A stretch of DNA of 64,000 bases from assembly GCF_007176755.1 (NCBI RefSeq), contig NZ_BJTV01000008.1, positions 248,001 through 312,000 of the forward strand, written 5' to 3'. Below are positions 50,777 to 59,506 of the stretch, piece by piece. The position numbers and the translations under genes are program-made. The stretch's first letter is position 1, and each line of letters begins with the position of its first letter. This stretch comes from Streptomyces sp. 1-11 (lineage in GTDB: Bacteria; Actinomycetota; Actinomycetes; Streptomycetales; Streptomycetaceae). The notes under the pieces were generated by a model that was not told the DNA's origin, did not search any database, and was given only the letters and a program-made list of their open reading frames with translations.

Positions 50777-51241
50777 ATGCATGACCTTTCCGAGCAGGCC
50801 CGGTCCCTCAGAACGGGCCTGCCCTGCCAGGGCAGTGGAAAGAAGCCGCTGCCGGCGGGCCGGGCGGGCATGGCGTATGCCGTGTGTGGTGACCGGATAC
50901 GGGTGACGGTCCGAGGGGAGCTCGACCTCGACTCGGGTGAGGGGCTCCGTGAGGATCTGGACGCGGTGCTGGCCGGTTCCACGAGTGGAGTGGATCTGGA
51001 CCTGGGCGGGCTGGACTTCTGCGACTGTGCCGGCCTGAACGTCCTCCTCGACCTCCGGCGATGCGCCTTGGAGCAGGGCAAGACGGTCGTCATCCGCGCC
51101 AGCACCCCGGTGGTCGACAGACTGCTCACTCTTCTCGGGGCGCAAGGACTGTTCGCCCCGCCTTCTCCACACCGCGAAGTCGCCATGCGTCTCCCCTCCC
51201 CGTGCACGGGCAGCCGTGTCCTCGCGCCGACCGGGACCTGA
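50777..51241 (+). CDS. STAS domain protein with Cys in place of phosphoacceptor Ser, copy 2
   Basis: ATG 50777, 7 nt after an AAGG, gives 154 aa; ATG 50732 (MHQLTCLG) would add 15 residues. The STAS domain reads IRVTVRGELDLDSGEGL and LDLGGLDFCDCAGLNVLLDL. As in copy 1 the phosphoacceptor motif is DCAG (Cys84-Ala85). Two further Cys lie in the N-terminal half (Cys17, Cys37) and one more in the CDC motif (Cys82). Divergent from its winged-helix partner. Confidence 0.8.
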   Translation: MHDLSEQARSLRTGLPCQGSGKKPLPAGRAGMAYAVCGDRIRVTVRGELDLDSGEGLREDLDAVLAGSTSGVDLDLGGLDFCDCAGLNVLLDLRRCALEQGKTVVIRASTPVVDRLLTLLGAQGLFAPPSPHREVAMRLPSPCTGSRVLAPTGT

Positions 51242-51624
51242 CAGCGCCACGTCCCCCACACGGTGTCCGCGCACATCGCCAAGGCCTGCGCAGGGTGACA
51301 CAGTCAGCGCGGGCGCACGACGGGTACTCGGTGGGACTGTTGCATCATGAGGTTCTGACCGTCCCCGCAGTCGTGATCGCCCTGGCAGTGGTCGGCGTGG
51401 AGAGTCGGCCAGTGCCTGCTGTGCTCGCTGCCGACCCGCTGCGGCGCCGCAGCGCCCCTGGGAACCAGCCTGGAGTGAACTGCATGGACATGCGCAGAAT
51501 TCGTCACGGCGCTGACCGCGGAAGCCGAGCAGCAGGTCCATGACCAGGTGGGGGAGCTGGCTCCGAGCGACCGGGCCCTTGCTCTTCAGCGCTCTCCAAG
51601 GCAAATGGCCGTCGCCTTATGGCA
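51242..51624. other. 383-bp gap, possible decayed coding sequence
   Basis: No complete gene. A plus-strand frame from about 51479 reads EFVTALTAEAEQQVHDQVGELAPSDRAL-like text with protein-like composition, then runs into antisense of the SRPBCC gene. It has no start with a ribosome site and is not assigned. Confidence 0.35.
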
Positions 51625-52047
51625 TCAGGCCGATTCCTCGGCACGCGACTTCGTGCTCATCGCCTCGATCTCGACGTACCGTCGCGTCTGCCGCCCCGTC
51701 AACAAGCCGACGAGCGGTGCCAGGAATCCGGTTTGGCCGACTCCCAGGGTCAGGGCACTGCCGCCGTCTGCGGGGGCGACTGCGTGCGTGGCGGTTGTCG
51801 TCACACCGGCGGACGTCGACTGCCAGGTGAACGAGCGACCTGGTGTCCATTCGGTGATCCGCCACCTCAGCACCGGCATACGGGGCTGAGCGATGAGCAC
51901 CAGAGAGCCCGGCCCCAGCTCCCTGTCATCCAGGGGCTCGACGCGTCTCATGGTGGCAATGAACTCCGGCCAGCGTTCAACCTCCGCAACGACCTTCCAC
52001 AGCGCATCCGGCGACGCTGCGACACCGATCCGGGTCTTCCACTGCAT
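51625..52047 (-). CDS. SRPBCC family protein
   Basis: The start at 52047, 7 nt after GGAGGTG, gives 140 aa. A START/Bet v1-like pattern: TRIGVAASPDALWKVVAEVERWPEF, then VLRWRITEWTPGRSFTWQS and a C-terminal helix FLAPLVGLLTGRQTRRYVEIE. Polyketide-cyclase/dehydrase-like family; ligand unknown. It stands alone between two gene-poor gaps. Confidence 0.8.
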   Translation of the reverse strand: MQWKTRIGVAASPDALWKVVAEVERWPEFIATMRRVEPLDDRELGPGSLVLIAQPRMPVLRWRITEWTPGRSFTWQSTSAGVTTTATHAVAPADGGSALTLGVGQTGFLAPLVGLLTGRQTRRYVEIEAMSTKSRAEESA

Positions 52048-52426
52048 CGACGAACACCTCCGCGCCCGCGCTGTTCGACGCTCTGCACGGTACCGCGTCA
52101 TTCGAACTCCGGTCACGGTTCGGGTACCAGGCAGCTGAACGCCTCCCTGGGCACGGCCGTTTGAAACGACCTCAGGACGGTTACCGCACCGTCCAGCGTT
52201 TCGCCGATGCCGCCCGCGCCGACCGCGGCCGCGGTCCCATCCCGTCCTCGAACGCATCCGCGTCCCCCGCACTGGGCCCGGGCGGCCGCGCACCGGAGGA
52301 CAGCCGGGCCGGGCGGCCGTCTGGGACAGGCCGCGCGGGCTGGCGACCTTGCCCGGGGCAGCCGCGGCAGGAGCCGGGCGGTGCCGGCATCCCCGTGGTA
52401 CGACAGGCTCGCGGTTCGCTACGGGG
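52048..52426. other. 379-bp gap, no gene seen
   Basis: Between the SRPBCC start and the GNAT stop. Open frames here are Arg/Pro/Ala-rich and lack ribosome sites. No repeat or hairpin stood out. Confidence 0.45.
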
Positions 52427-52972
52427 CTACCGTTGGAGTGGTTGTGACGTACTGGCCGACGTCAACTCGAACACCCGGACTCGCCGGCCGCCGGTGGGAT
52501 TGACGGTCTCACGGACCGGCTGCATCCCCAGTTTCGTCATGATCCGTTCGGAGGCGTGGTTGCCCACTTGAGCGATGCTGACGATCCGCTCCAGCCCGAG
52601 GTCTTCGAACCCGAACCGCACAGCAGCCCTCGCGGCTTCGGTAGCCAGGCCCTGCCCCCAGTGGGGACGTCCCAACCGCCAGCCGACCTCGACCGCCGGC
52701 AGTACCTCTGGCAAGTAGTCGGGCACCGAAAGGCCGGTGAACCCGGCCAACTCGCCGGTGGACCGGATCTCCATGGCGAACAGGCCGAGGCCCTGTGACT
52801 CCCACTCGCTCTCCCATGCCTGGATTCCGCCGCGAGTCTGTTGTTCGTCACGGACGCTGCCGTCACGGATCCACCGCATGACCTCGGGGTCGGCATTGAT
52901 GGCGGCCATGGGCGCAACGTCTTCCTCGCGCCAGCGACGCAGGATCAAACGGGGAGTCTCAAGCACGACCAT
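52427..52972 (-). CDS. GNAT family N-acetyltransferase (RimJ/RimL-like)
   Basis: The start at 52972 (MVVLETPRLILRRW) gives 181 aa. ETPRLILRRWREEDVAPMAAINADPEVMRW is the Rim-type opening; the acetyl-CoA loop is RPHWGQGLATEAARAAVRFGF, followed by ERIVSIAQVGNHASERIMTKLGM. It would acetylate an amino group of a protein N-terminus or small molecule. Stands alone; substrate unknown. Weak ribosome site. Confidence 0.85.
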   Translation of the reverse strand: MVVLETPRLILRRWREEDVAPMAAINADPEVMRWIRDGSVRDEQQTRGGIQAWESEWESQGLGLFAMEIRSTGELAGFTGLSVPDYLPEVLPAVEVGWRLGRPHWGQGLATEAARAAVRFGFEDLGLERIVSIAQVGNHASERIMTKLGMQPVRETVNPTGGRRVRVFELTSASTSQPLQR

Positions 52973-53622
52973 CCGATCATTCTGGATCACAAAAGCACTC
53001 TCCGTCACCCTCACCAGGCACTTTCGATACACACCCTTGGGCCGCTTCCGCGACACGCCCCAGGAGTCGGTGAGGGGAACATCCGCCCTCTCGTGGACCG
53101 GCGTGCCCGCGGAGGCGGGACGTGCCCACGGCCCACGTCCCGCATGCCGCCATGACCGCCGTCGCCGTGTCGGTCACCGACGGGCTTGCCCCTGAGACGG
53201 TGACAATGTTCCCCCTTGGGTCGTTCACCGCCGTCCGGCGATCGCGGTACCGGTCGGGGACGCTCTCACTGCCGTCGGCGTCCTCATCACGGCCGCGGTC
53301 GGCATCCTCCGGGCCGCCGTGTCCTGACCGACGCGCGGTACCGGGGTAAAGATCGTAGGGGCCCGGCCGGACCGGGCCGGCCGCACAGGGAGCTCCTGAG
53401 GGAAGCAGCCGGCGCTCGAAGCTTCCGGAATCACGGCGATGACCTGCGGTTTTGATGGGCCCCTCGACGACGTCCGACGCCACCCAGGAGCCGACTGGGA
53501 CGCGATCCGGGATGCGACTCAGGGCGCGACCTGCGGGCGGGCCCGTCTGGCAGGTCCTCGACGCCGCTGACCTGTCGCAGCGAAGTGTGAATGTTGTCAT
53601 CGAACATTGAGTGGTGCCGCCA
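52973..53622. other. 650-bp gap, no gene seen
   Basis: The longest gap in the window without a supported gene, between the GNAT start and the DoxX-like stop. Open frames of 70-80 codons exist on the plus strand but have no family resemblance or ribosome site. Base composition is less strictly GC-rich than elsewhere. It may hold a promoter for the GNAT gene and decayed DNA. Confidence 0.4.
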
Positions 53623-53988
53623 TCAACAGGACACGGTCAAGGCGAGCGAGGCGACGGCGGTGGCGAAGTAGACACCGGGAAACGCGAGGTTGTAGAGCAC
53701 GCGGGCGCGCAGATGGAAGGTGAGCGCGCCCAGGTAGAGCAGGACGAGACCGCAGGCCGCGGCGGCACCGAGGGGGCGCAGTGCGGCGTCGAAGAGGCCG
53801 AGGAGGAGGCCCGCCGCACCGGCCAGCTTGAGGGTGGCCAGCCAGGGCAGCCAGGACCGGGGCACACCCACCTCCGCCGAGTTGGCCAACACGAAGCGTG
53901 CGGCGGCAAGGTCGGCGGCGCCGATACCGACGTTGACGGCGGCGGTGAGCAGGGTGACGACGAGGAGCGCGAGCTGGGTACCGGTCAT
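53623..53988 (-). CDS. DoxX-like membrane protein
   Basis: A 121-aa protein with four helices: QLALLVVTLLTAAVNVGIG, WLPWLATLKLAGAAGLLLGL, ACGLVLLYLGALTFHLRAR and GVYFATAVASLALTV. The pattern KLAGAAGLLLGL...YLGALTFHLRA is typical of DoxX-like proteins. Quinone- or thiol-linked roles are known for some members. Divergent from a LysR gene 60 bp away, its likely regulator. Confidence 0.8.
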   Translation of the reverse strand: MTGTQLALLVVTLLTAAVNVGIGAADLAAARFVLANSAEVGVPRSWLPWLATLKLAGAAGLLLGLFDAALRPLGAAAACGLVLLYLGALTFHLRARVLYNLAFPGVYFATAVASLALTVSC

Positions 53989-54048
53989 GCCTTCAGCCTC
54001 CGCGGGCACCTCGGCACCGTCCAATACCTGCTTCTATAGCCTGGTGGC

Positions 54049-54930
54049 ATGGACGTGGACACGCGCCTGCTTCGGTACTTCGCCGCAGTGGCGGAGGAGG
54101 GCAGCCTGACCGGGGCGGCGAAGCGGTTGTTCGTCTCGCAGCCTGTGCTGACCAAGCAGATCCGGCGCCTGGAAAACGATCTCGGGGTACGGCTCTTCAC
54201 GCGCTCTCGGTCGGGCATGGCGCTGACCGAGGCCGGTCGTGAGCTCGCCTCGCGGGTGCCCGCACTGCTGGACGGCTGGGACGAGGCGGTGCAGGCAACC
54301 GGCCGGGCCGCGCGGGTGCTGCGCCTGGGCTTTCTGGACGCGGGCGCAGTGGGTGCCGTCCCCGAAGCCATCGCCGAGTTCCGCCAGGCGCATCCGGACT
54401 GGCGGGTGGAACTGCGGCAGTTCGACTGGTCGGAACCGAGCGCCGGCCTGGCCCGGGGCGAGGTGGACGCGGCCGTGGTGCGTTTGCCGTTTCCGGGGCA
54501 AGCCAGCTTCATTGTGCGGGAGCTGTCCGTTGAGGAGCGCGGAGTGCTGCTGCCGGCTGGGCATCGGCTGGCGAACAGCGAGACGGTGGAGTTCTGCGAA
54601 CTGTGGGACGAGCCGTTCGTCGCGGCCGGAGCCGAGACCGGAGCCTGGAGGGAGCACTGGCTCGCGGCTGAGGAGCGGGACGGGCGCCCCGTCCGGGTCG
54701 GCGCCGTCACCAGCCGTCCCGACGAGTGGCTCGGAGCGGTGGCCGGCGGCTGCGTGGCGCTGGCCCCGGCGTCGGCGGCCCGCTTCTACTCCCACCCGAA
54801 CGTGGTGTTCCGTCTGGTCCGCGGAGTCTCACCGAGCCGGGTGGGGCTGGCCCGGCCCCGGGGGCGGACACACGAGGCGGCGCTGGATGAGCTTCTCGCG
54901 GCCATCGCGCGGCGGCTGAGCCGGAGTTGA
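54049..54930 (+). CDS. LysR family regulator
   Basis: A 293-aa protein. N-terminal winged helix: LLRYFAAVAEEGSLTGAAKR then LFVSQPVLTKQIRRLENDLG and LFTRSRSGMALTEAG. The C-terminal periplasmic-binding-like effector domain starts LRLGFLDAGAVGAVPEAIAEF. LysR proteins usually control the divergent gene, here DoxX-like. A TATAGC near 54036 could be its own -10. Confidence 0.88.
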   Translation: MDVDTRLLRYFAAVAEEGSLTGAAKRLFVSQPVLTKQIRRLENDLGVRLFTRSRSGMALTEAGRELASRVPALLDGWDEAVQATGRAARVLRLGFLDAGAVGAVPEAIAEFRQAHPDWRVELRQFDWSEPSAGLARGEVDAAVVRLPFPGQASFIVRELSVEERGVLLPAGHRLANSETVEFCELWDEPFVAAGAETGAWREHWLAAEERDGRPVRVGAVTSRPDEWLGAVAGGCVALAPASAARFYSHPNVVFRLVRGVSPSRVGLARPRGRTHEAALDELLAAIARRLSRS

Positions 54931-55292
54931 TGACGGGGCAGACCGCCAGCACGCTGCCAGGCCGGGGTACTGCTCCCGGCGGCGACCACGCCGACCCGGT
55001 GGCGAACGCGGTCGGCGAGGCGGCGACAGATGCGACGCGGCCGCGCCTTGCGCAACCTGGCGCCCCGTACTACCTGGACCCCGCGCTTCACCCGCGTACC
55101 CGGGGCAAGGAGATCGCTCAGTTGACCACCGGCTAGGACGGCACCGCCGAGATCAACCACGATATGCCGGCAGTCCATCTCCAACAGCGTGGCTGAACGG
55201 GAGCCTTGTCCGCCATCGGGCCCACGCAGCGGCTGCCGGGCGCAAGGTGCATCGGCATTCCGAGGCGGTCGAACTCATCCGGTTGGGCGCTT
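54931..55292. other. 362-bp gap, possible STAS-like fragment
   Basis: No intact gene. On the minus strand around 55140-55184 the text LLEMDCRHIVVDLGG recalls the central strand of a STAS domain, but it runs on without the DSxG motif, so it is at most a decayed fragment. Confidence 0.3.
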
Positions 55293-55508
55293 CTATCCCT
55301 CAAGCCAGGTCATGAAGCGCGTGCGCTCTTCGCCGCACCGGCCGCTGCCGGAGGTGTGGGTGCTGTTCGGGGTGAAGGTGGAGCCATACGGTCCGGAGGT
55401 AAGCGTGCACGCTTCCCGTACGGGTTGCAGAGCGTAATAGCCGAATGCGGCCATTCCCACGACCAGCAGGGCGGTCAGCAAGGAGCGGCGGGCTATCGGG
55501 GAAGGCAT
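55293..55508 (-). CDS. Small single-pass membrane or secreted protein
   Basis: Seventy-one codons from ATG 55508. RRSLLTALLVVGMAAFGYYAL is a membrane helix or uncleaved signal, followed by a Ser/Thr/Gly-rich exposed part with two cysteines (EACTL, SGRCGEE). No family recognised and no strong ribosome site, but the basic-hydrophobic-polar layout is protein-like. Confidence 0.5.
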   Translation of the reverse strand: MPSPIARRSLLTALLVVGMAAFGYYALQPVREACTLTSGPYGSTFTPNSTHTSGSGRCGEERTRFMTWLEG

Positions 55509-55908
55509 GCCGGGATTCTATGGCGCCTCACATGTACAGGATGCCGATCTGTGCGACCGTTCTTGCCGGGGCAACGACTCTGGCGCCGAGTCGCATCACA
55601 GCCGAGCAGCACTCGCGCGTCCCATGACCGGCGCTGGGACCAAGAACACACCGAACGGGGCTGCGGCTAGGACGGCAGCCGTCGCCAAGGCCTGTCCCGT
55701 AACTGGCGGTGTCCCTCTGAAGAGCGAGCATGTGCTGGACGTCGAAACCAGGTCGGCGCAGGTCAGTGCGGTACCCGATCATGCGTCCATGCCTCTGAGC
55801 GAGCCCCTTGCCCAACCGGACCGCTCCGCCACCACCGCCCACCGACCCGCCGGCGGATCCGGCCGTCGCCGCGCTGCGCGCCGTCGGCGACGGCCTCGCC
55901 GTCAGGCG
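55509..55908. other. 400-bp gap, no gene seen
   Basis: Between the small membrane protein and the secreted protein. Open frames on both strands have shuffled-looking composition and no ribosome sites. Confidence 0.4.
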
Positions 55909-56310
55909 TCAGTAGTACAGCGTGGGACTGCAGCTGGTGCGGTGCAGGGCGCCCGTGCTGGTGTACACCTTCACGCAGGAGTAGGCGCTTCCGCTGGTCG
56001 CAGGGAGCGTGGCGACGTTGTAGTTGATCGGCCCGAACTGTCCGGTCCGGTTGAGGGCGTACGTCGCCGACTTCACCGCTGCCCCCTTGTTGTAGAGGGT
56101 AAGGACAGCCTTGGTGCTGCTGCTGTCCGGCGTGGCGTTCTGGTAGAAGTCCGCGTAGACGTAGTTCCCCGTCTTGCTGATGCAGGCATCGGTCGTTTCC
56201 TTGGCGCCGCATCCTCCTCCTGTCGCGGCGGTTGCGGGCGCGCTGGTGGCGATCATGAGGCCAAGGATTATCGCGGCCGGCACGAGCGTGGGTCGCAGTT
56301 TCGAGATCAT
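55909..56310 (-). CDS. Small secreted protein, four cysteines
   Basis: The start at 56310 follows a strong GGAGGA. The 133-aa protein has a clear signal peptide (MISKLRPTLVPAAIILGLMI..., cleavage near SAPATA). The mature part has four cysteines (GGCGA, DACIS, YSCVK, TSCSP) and alternating strands (YVYADFYQN, KAVLTLYNKG, YALNRTGQFG), consistent with a small disulfide-bonded beta protein. No family recognised; secretion is well supported. Confidence 0.72.
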   Translation of the reverse strand: MISKLRPTLVPAAIILGLMIATSAPATAATGGGCGAKETTDACISKTGNYVYADFYQNATPDSSSTKAVLTLYNKGAAVKSATYALNRTGQFGPINYNVATLPATSGSAYSCVKVYTSTGALHRTSCSPTLYY

Positions 56311-56672
56311 TTTCGTCCTCCGGGCGAGAAGAAAGCATCGGTTTCGGTGCCTCACCACTCTGTGTCGATCCGTTCCGCCGCCGCGACGCTTCGGGGCAGC
56401 ATTCGACCAGGTTCGAATGTTCGTCGCGGCGCGAGAGGGCAGGACGGGGATGATCGAGCTCACCGTGGACGCTGCCGGACGGGTTCCTCCGCCACGGCCA
56501 TGGTGCGCCCGTCGCCGGCGCCGTCGTGCAACGGTTCGAGGGGGTGGGGCGCTCGCCCACACGCCGCCCCAGGATGGCCTGATCGTGTCCGCCGCTGAGG
56601 TGGGCTGTCGCAAGCCGGCCTGTCCATCTACCGTGTTCGTGCTGTGATCCATCGAGGCATGGAGGCAACACC
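56311..56672. other. 362-bp divergent intergenic region between two secreted-protein genes
   Basis: No gene seen. It should hold the promoters of the secreted protein genes on each side. No clear operator was found. Confidence 0.5.
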
Positions 56673-57062
56673 GTGGTCGCGTCAGCCTTACGTCAGCAGT
56701 CCGAATCGACCCCGCGCGAGAGCCGTCGCCCCCGGCGGATGGCGCGACGCACCCTTCTCGGAGGCTCTCTCACCGCCGCACTCACGGCGCTGATGCTCGC
56801 CGCAACCCAGTCCGCTGCCTACGCCGGCGGCCCCTACCGGTGGGCGCAATACAGCGACGTCGGTAAGCGTCTGACCGTGTGCGCTCAGACGCTCGATGTC
56901 CGCAGCTCCTACGGTGGCACGCCGTTCGCCCAGCTCACCAGCGGACAGACCTTCACCGTGTACCAGAACTACGCGGAGTTCGGCAGCGAGTACGTGCGCG
57001 GCTTCGCCTGGGGCAACGTCAACGCGGAGGGCTACGTGCAGAACGGATGGTTCTGCTGGTAA
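56673..57062 (+). CDS. Small secreted protein with SH3-like pattern
   Basis: GTG 56673, 7 nt after GGAGG, gives 129 aa. A twin-arginine-like signal (RRPRRMARRTLLGGSLTAAL, cleavage near AAYAGG) precedes an ~80-residue mature part with LTVCAQTLDVRSSYGGTPFAQL...GYVQNGWFCW. The spaced strands and final WFCW resemble bacterial SH3-like domains, with one likely disulfide. Function unknown. Confidence 0.7.
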   Translation: MVASALRQQSESTPRESRRPRRMARRTLLGGSLTAALTALMLAATQSAAYAGGPYRWAQYSDVGKRLTVCAQTLDVRSSYGGTPFAQLTSGQTFTVYQNYAEFGSEYVRGFAWGNVNAEGYVQNGWFCW

Positions 57063-57446
57063 GCCCCTTGCCAAGAGGGGACCGGTAGCCAGGTCGACCG
57101 AGAACGAAACTGCTGACCGTCAGCGCCATGCCCTGGGCGCGGTGGATGAGAGGACGTCGTCGAGGCGGTCGCCGCTCCAGGCGCCCAACGACGACCTCCT
57201 CCAGCGGATCAACATTCGACGTGGGAGCCGACAGGCGACGCGGGAGTCCCGGCGGGGCCCGCCGGCACGGGAGACGGTTCCTGCATCGCCTTCTCCCTCT
57301 TGCTCGGAGCCGGGGACCGGCGAGTACCCCGGATGCCGTGGAACCAGCGTCGCGGCGGGTACCCGGATGTCCGCTGTGGGAAGGAGTGATGGCTCATGGC
57401 AGGCGGCGGCGATTTCTAGTCGAGAGACCGCCCGGAGAACCCGCAG
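57063..57446. other. 384-bp gap, no gene seen
   Basis: Between the SH3-like secreted protein and a small membrane ORF. No supported coding frame, hairpin or repeat was found. Confidence 0.4.
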
Positions 57447-57569
57447 ATGCCGGAGGACCGCCCGCGTGGCGGCGGACCGGCAGGCGGAACGGCCCCGGTC
57501 AGAGTCCTCGTCTGGTGGGTGGTAGCCGCGGTGATCATCGTGATCCTCTGGCCCGTGTTCTTCTTCTGA
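57447..57569 (+). CDS. Forty-residue single-pass membrane protein
   Basis: ATG 57447, 9 nt after GGAG, encodes 40 aa: a Pro/Gly/Arg-rich head (MPEDRPRGGGPAGG) and one very hydrophobic helix, VLVWWVVAAVIIVILWPVFFF, ending the protein. Too short for most gene finders. Tail-anchored small membrane proteins of this type are common in Streptomyces; function unknown. Confidence 0.6.
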   Translation: MPEDRPRGGGPAGGTAPVRVLVWWVVAAVIIVILWPVFFF

Positions 57570-57720
57570 TGACGTCGATGTCCGGTCGATGAGGAATCGC
57601 GCTGTCGATACGTGCACGGATGGGATGCATGCGGCGGTGGGGCATGGCCGACGGGCACCCGGCCCGGGAGCACGGCCATGTCCCACCGCCGCGTCCGCGG
57701 CCGGGCGCCGGGTGTCCGGC

Positions 57721-57933
57721 TCACGGGGTCCGGCGTATGTCCAGATGGCAGCGCAGCCGGATTCCGGGCTGCCCGGGGCCCCGGGTCATGCGTTCCACCG
57801 CGGTCGTCGCCCACATCGCCGCGAGGGCGGCGTGGAACGCGAAGGCGGTCCGGTCGTCGGCGGCCGTGATGTCGAGGACGACCAGACCCGGTTCGGACAC
57901 GTGCACCTCGCTGATCACTTCCATGCCCGTCAC
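57721..57933 (-). CDS. DUF6207 family protein
   Basis: A 70-aa protein (start 57933, or MEVISEV at 57924). HVSEPGLVVLDITAADDRTAFAFHAALA and GQPGIRLRCHLDIRRTP match the Streptomyces DUF6207 family, which has no known function. Small, soluble and acidic. Confidence 0.75.
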   Translation of the reverse strand: MTGMEVISEVHVSEPGLVVLDITAADDRTAFAFHAALAAMWATTAVERMTRGPGQPGIRLRCHLDIRRTP

Positions 57934-58090
57934 GACGTCCGGCCGCCGTCAGCGGGTTCGCGTCCTTTCCGGAGTTCACCCGTGCGGCGCAAGGGCGGCG
58001 CTCGCCACCGGCGGTTTCCGCCGGGCCGGCGGGGCTACCCGTCCTACCCTCGTTTCCCTCAGCGCGTGGCCAAGGCTCCAGGAGGACCCC

Positions 58091-58957
58091 ATGACGCGAC
58101 AAGGCCCCGGACGGGCTCTGGCGATGCTCGACCGCCTGGAACGGTGGCCCGGCGCCGACGGTGTGATCGAGGCGGTCCAGCGCGCGGTGCGGTCGCTGCC
58201 GCTCGGAGCGGGCCGGGACGCGCTGCACGGACGCTGGCTCGGGCACCCGGTGCACCCGCTTCTGGTGCAGGTCCCGATCGGCACCTGGCTGTCGGCGAGC
58301 CTGCTGGACGCGCTGCCCGGGGTGCGGCGAGGCCAGCGCGCGCTCACGTTCACCGGCCTGGTGGTCGCCGTGCCCGCAGCGGTGACGGGCTGGGTGGACT
58401 GGGCCGAGCTGCACCGCCCGCAGCAGCGCGTCGGAGTCGTCCACGCCCTCGCCAACAGCGCCGCGCTCGCGCTGTTCACCGGTTCCCTGGTCGCCCGTCT
58501 CCGGGGCCGCGAGACGGCCGGCAAGGCGCTGGGGATCGCCGGGCTCAGTGTCACCGGGCTCGGCGGGGCCCTCGGCGGGCACATGGCCTACCGCCAGGCG
58601 GCCGGGGCCAACCACGCTGAGTACGTCGCGCACGCGGTGTCCCCCGGCTGGCACCGCGTGGGGGAGCTCGCCGAGTTCCCCCACGGGCAGGCCGTGCGCC
58701 GGCACGTGGACGACGTGCCCGTCATGGTCGTGCGCGAGAGCGACGACGTGGTGCGGGTCCTGGCCGACCGGTGCAGTCACATGGCGGGCCCGCTGTCGCA
58801 GGGGGACCTCGTCGACGGGTGCGTGCGGTGCCCATGGCACGGCAGCGTCTTCCGGCTGGCCGACGGCTGGAACGTGCGCGGACCGGCCACCGCGCCGCAG
58901 CCCTCGTTCGACACGCGTGTCACCGACGGCGCCGTGGAGGTCCGGCTCAGGGGCTGA
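58091..58957 (+). CDS. DUF2231-Rieske [2Fe-2S] fusion protein
   Basis: A 288-aa protein. Residues ~45-175 are a DUF2231-type membrane region with four helices (GHPVHPLLVQVPIGTWLSASLL, VVAVPAAVTGWVDWAEL). The C-terminal ~100 residues are a Rieske domain with the cluster ligands in CSHMAGPLSQG and CPWHGSVFRL. The Rieske domain probably faces the cytoplasm and passes electrons to or from an unknown redox partner. No oxygenase or cytochrome gene is adjacent. Confidence 0.84.
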   Translation: MTRQGPGRALAMLDRLERWPGADGVIEAVQRAVRSLPLGAGRDALHGRWLGHPVHPLLVQVPIGTWLSASLLDALPGVRRGQRALTFTGLVVAVPAAVTGWVDWAELHRPQQRVGVVHALANSAALALFTGSLVARLRGRETAGKALGIAGLSVTGLGGALGGHMAYRQAAGANHAEYVAHAVSPGWHRVGELAEFPHGQAVRRHVDDVPVMVVRESDDVVRVLADRCSHMAGPLSQGDLVDGCVRCPWHGSVFRLADGWNVRGPATAPQPSFDTRVTDGAVEVRLRG

Positions 58958-59071
58958 CGGCCCTCGTGCCGCCGGCGGTCCGGACACGGAGCCGGCCCGT
59001 CGGCGCACGGAGCCGCCCGCTCGTGCACGGCCCGCCACGACGCCTTGTACGCGGTGATCGACCGCCCGGGC

Positions 59072-59503
59072 CTAGTCCCTGGGCGGCTTGACGGCGATGT
59101 CGAGGTAGAAGGCGTCGATGCTGCGGACGGCCGCCTCGAACTCCTCGAGGTTGACCGGCTTGGTGACGTAGGCGTTGGCGTGGTGGTGGTAGGCGCCGGT
59201 GACGTCGTCCGGAGCGGCGGACGTGGTCAGCACCACCACCGGGATGGTCCTGAGCTCGGCGTCCTCCTTGACCACGGCGAGGAACTCGCGGCCGTTCATC
59301 CGCGGCATGTTGAGGTCCAGGACGATGAGGTCCGGGCGGTCGTTGCCCGGGTCGCGCAGGTATTCGAGGGCCGCGATCCCGTCGGAGACCTGGGTGAGGT
59401 TGCGGGTGCCGCGTTCGGCGAGGGCGTCCTGGATGAGCATGGCGTCGGCGACGTCGTCTTCGACCAGCAGGACGTCGTAAGGGCGGGTAGCGGCGGCAGC
59501 CAT
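59072..59503 (-). CDS. Response regulator, single receiver domain (Rcp1-like)
   Basis: A 143-aa stand-alone receiver: acidic pocket VLLVEDDVADAML, phosphoacceptor Asp63 in LIVLDLNMPRMNG, Thr in VVVLTTSAAPDD and Lys in YVTKPVNLEEF. The insertion pattern and LDLNMPRMNGREFL match Rcp1-type regulators that pair with phytochrome-like kinases. The likely partner is the histidine kinase encoded divergently at 59976. Confidence 0.87.
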   Translation of the reverse strand: MAAAATRPYDVLLVEDDVADAMLIQDALAERGTRNLTQVSDGIAALEYLRDPGNDRPDLIVLDLNMPRMNGREFLAVVKEDAELRTIPVVVLTTSAAPDDVTGAYHHHANAYVTKPVNLEEFEAAVRSIDAFYLDIAVKPPRD

Positions 59504-59506
59504 GGG

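Noticed and set aside
51479-51889. Frame with EFVTALTAEAEQQVHDQVGELAP-like text
   Set aside because: Protein-like for about 50 codons, but no ribosome site and it runs into antisense of the SRPBCC gene; left as a possible remnant.
54786-55184. Minus-strand frame with HIVVDLGG recalling a STAS domain
   Set aside because: No DSxG motif, overlaps the LysR gene end, and composition degrades at once.
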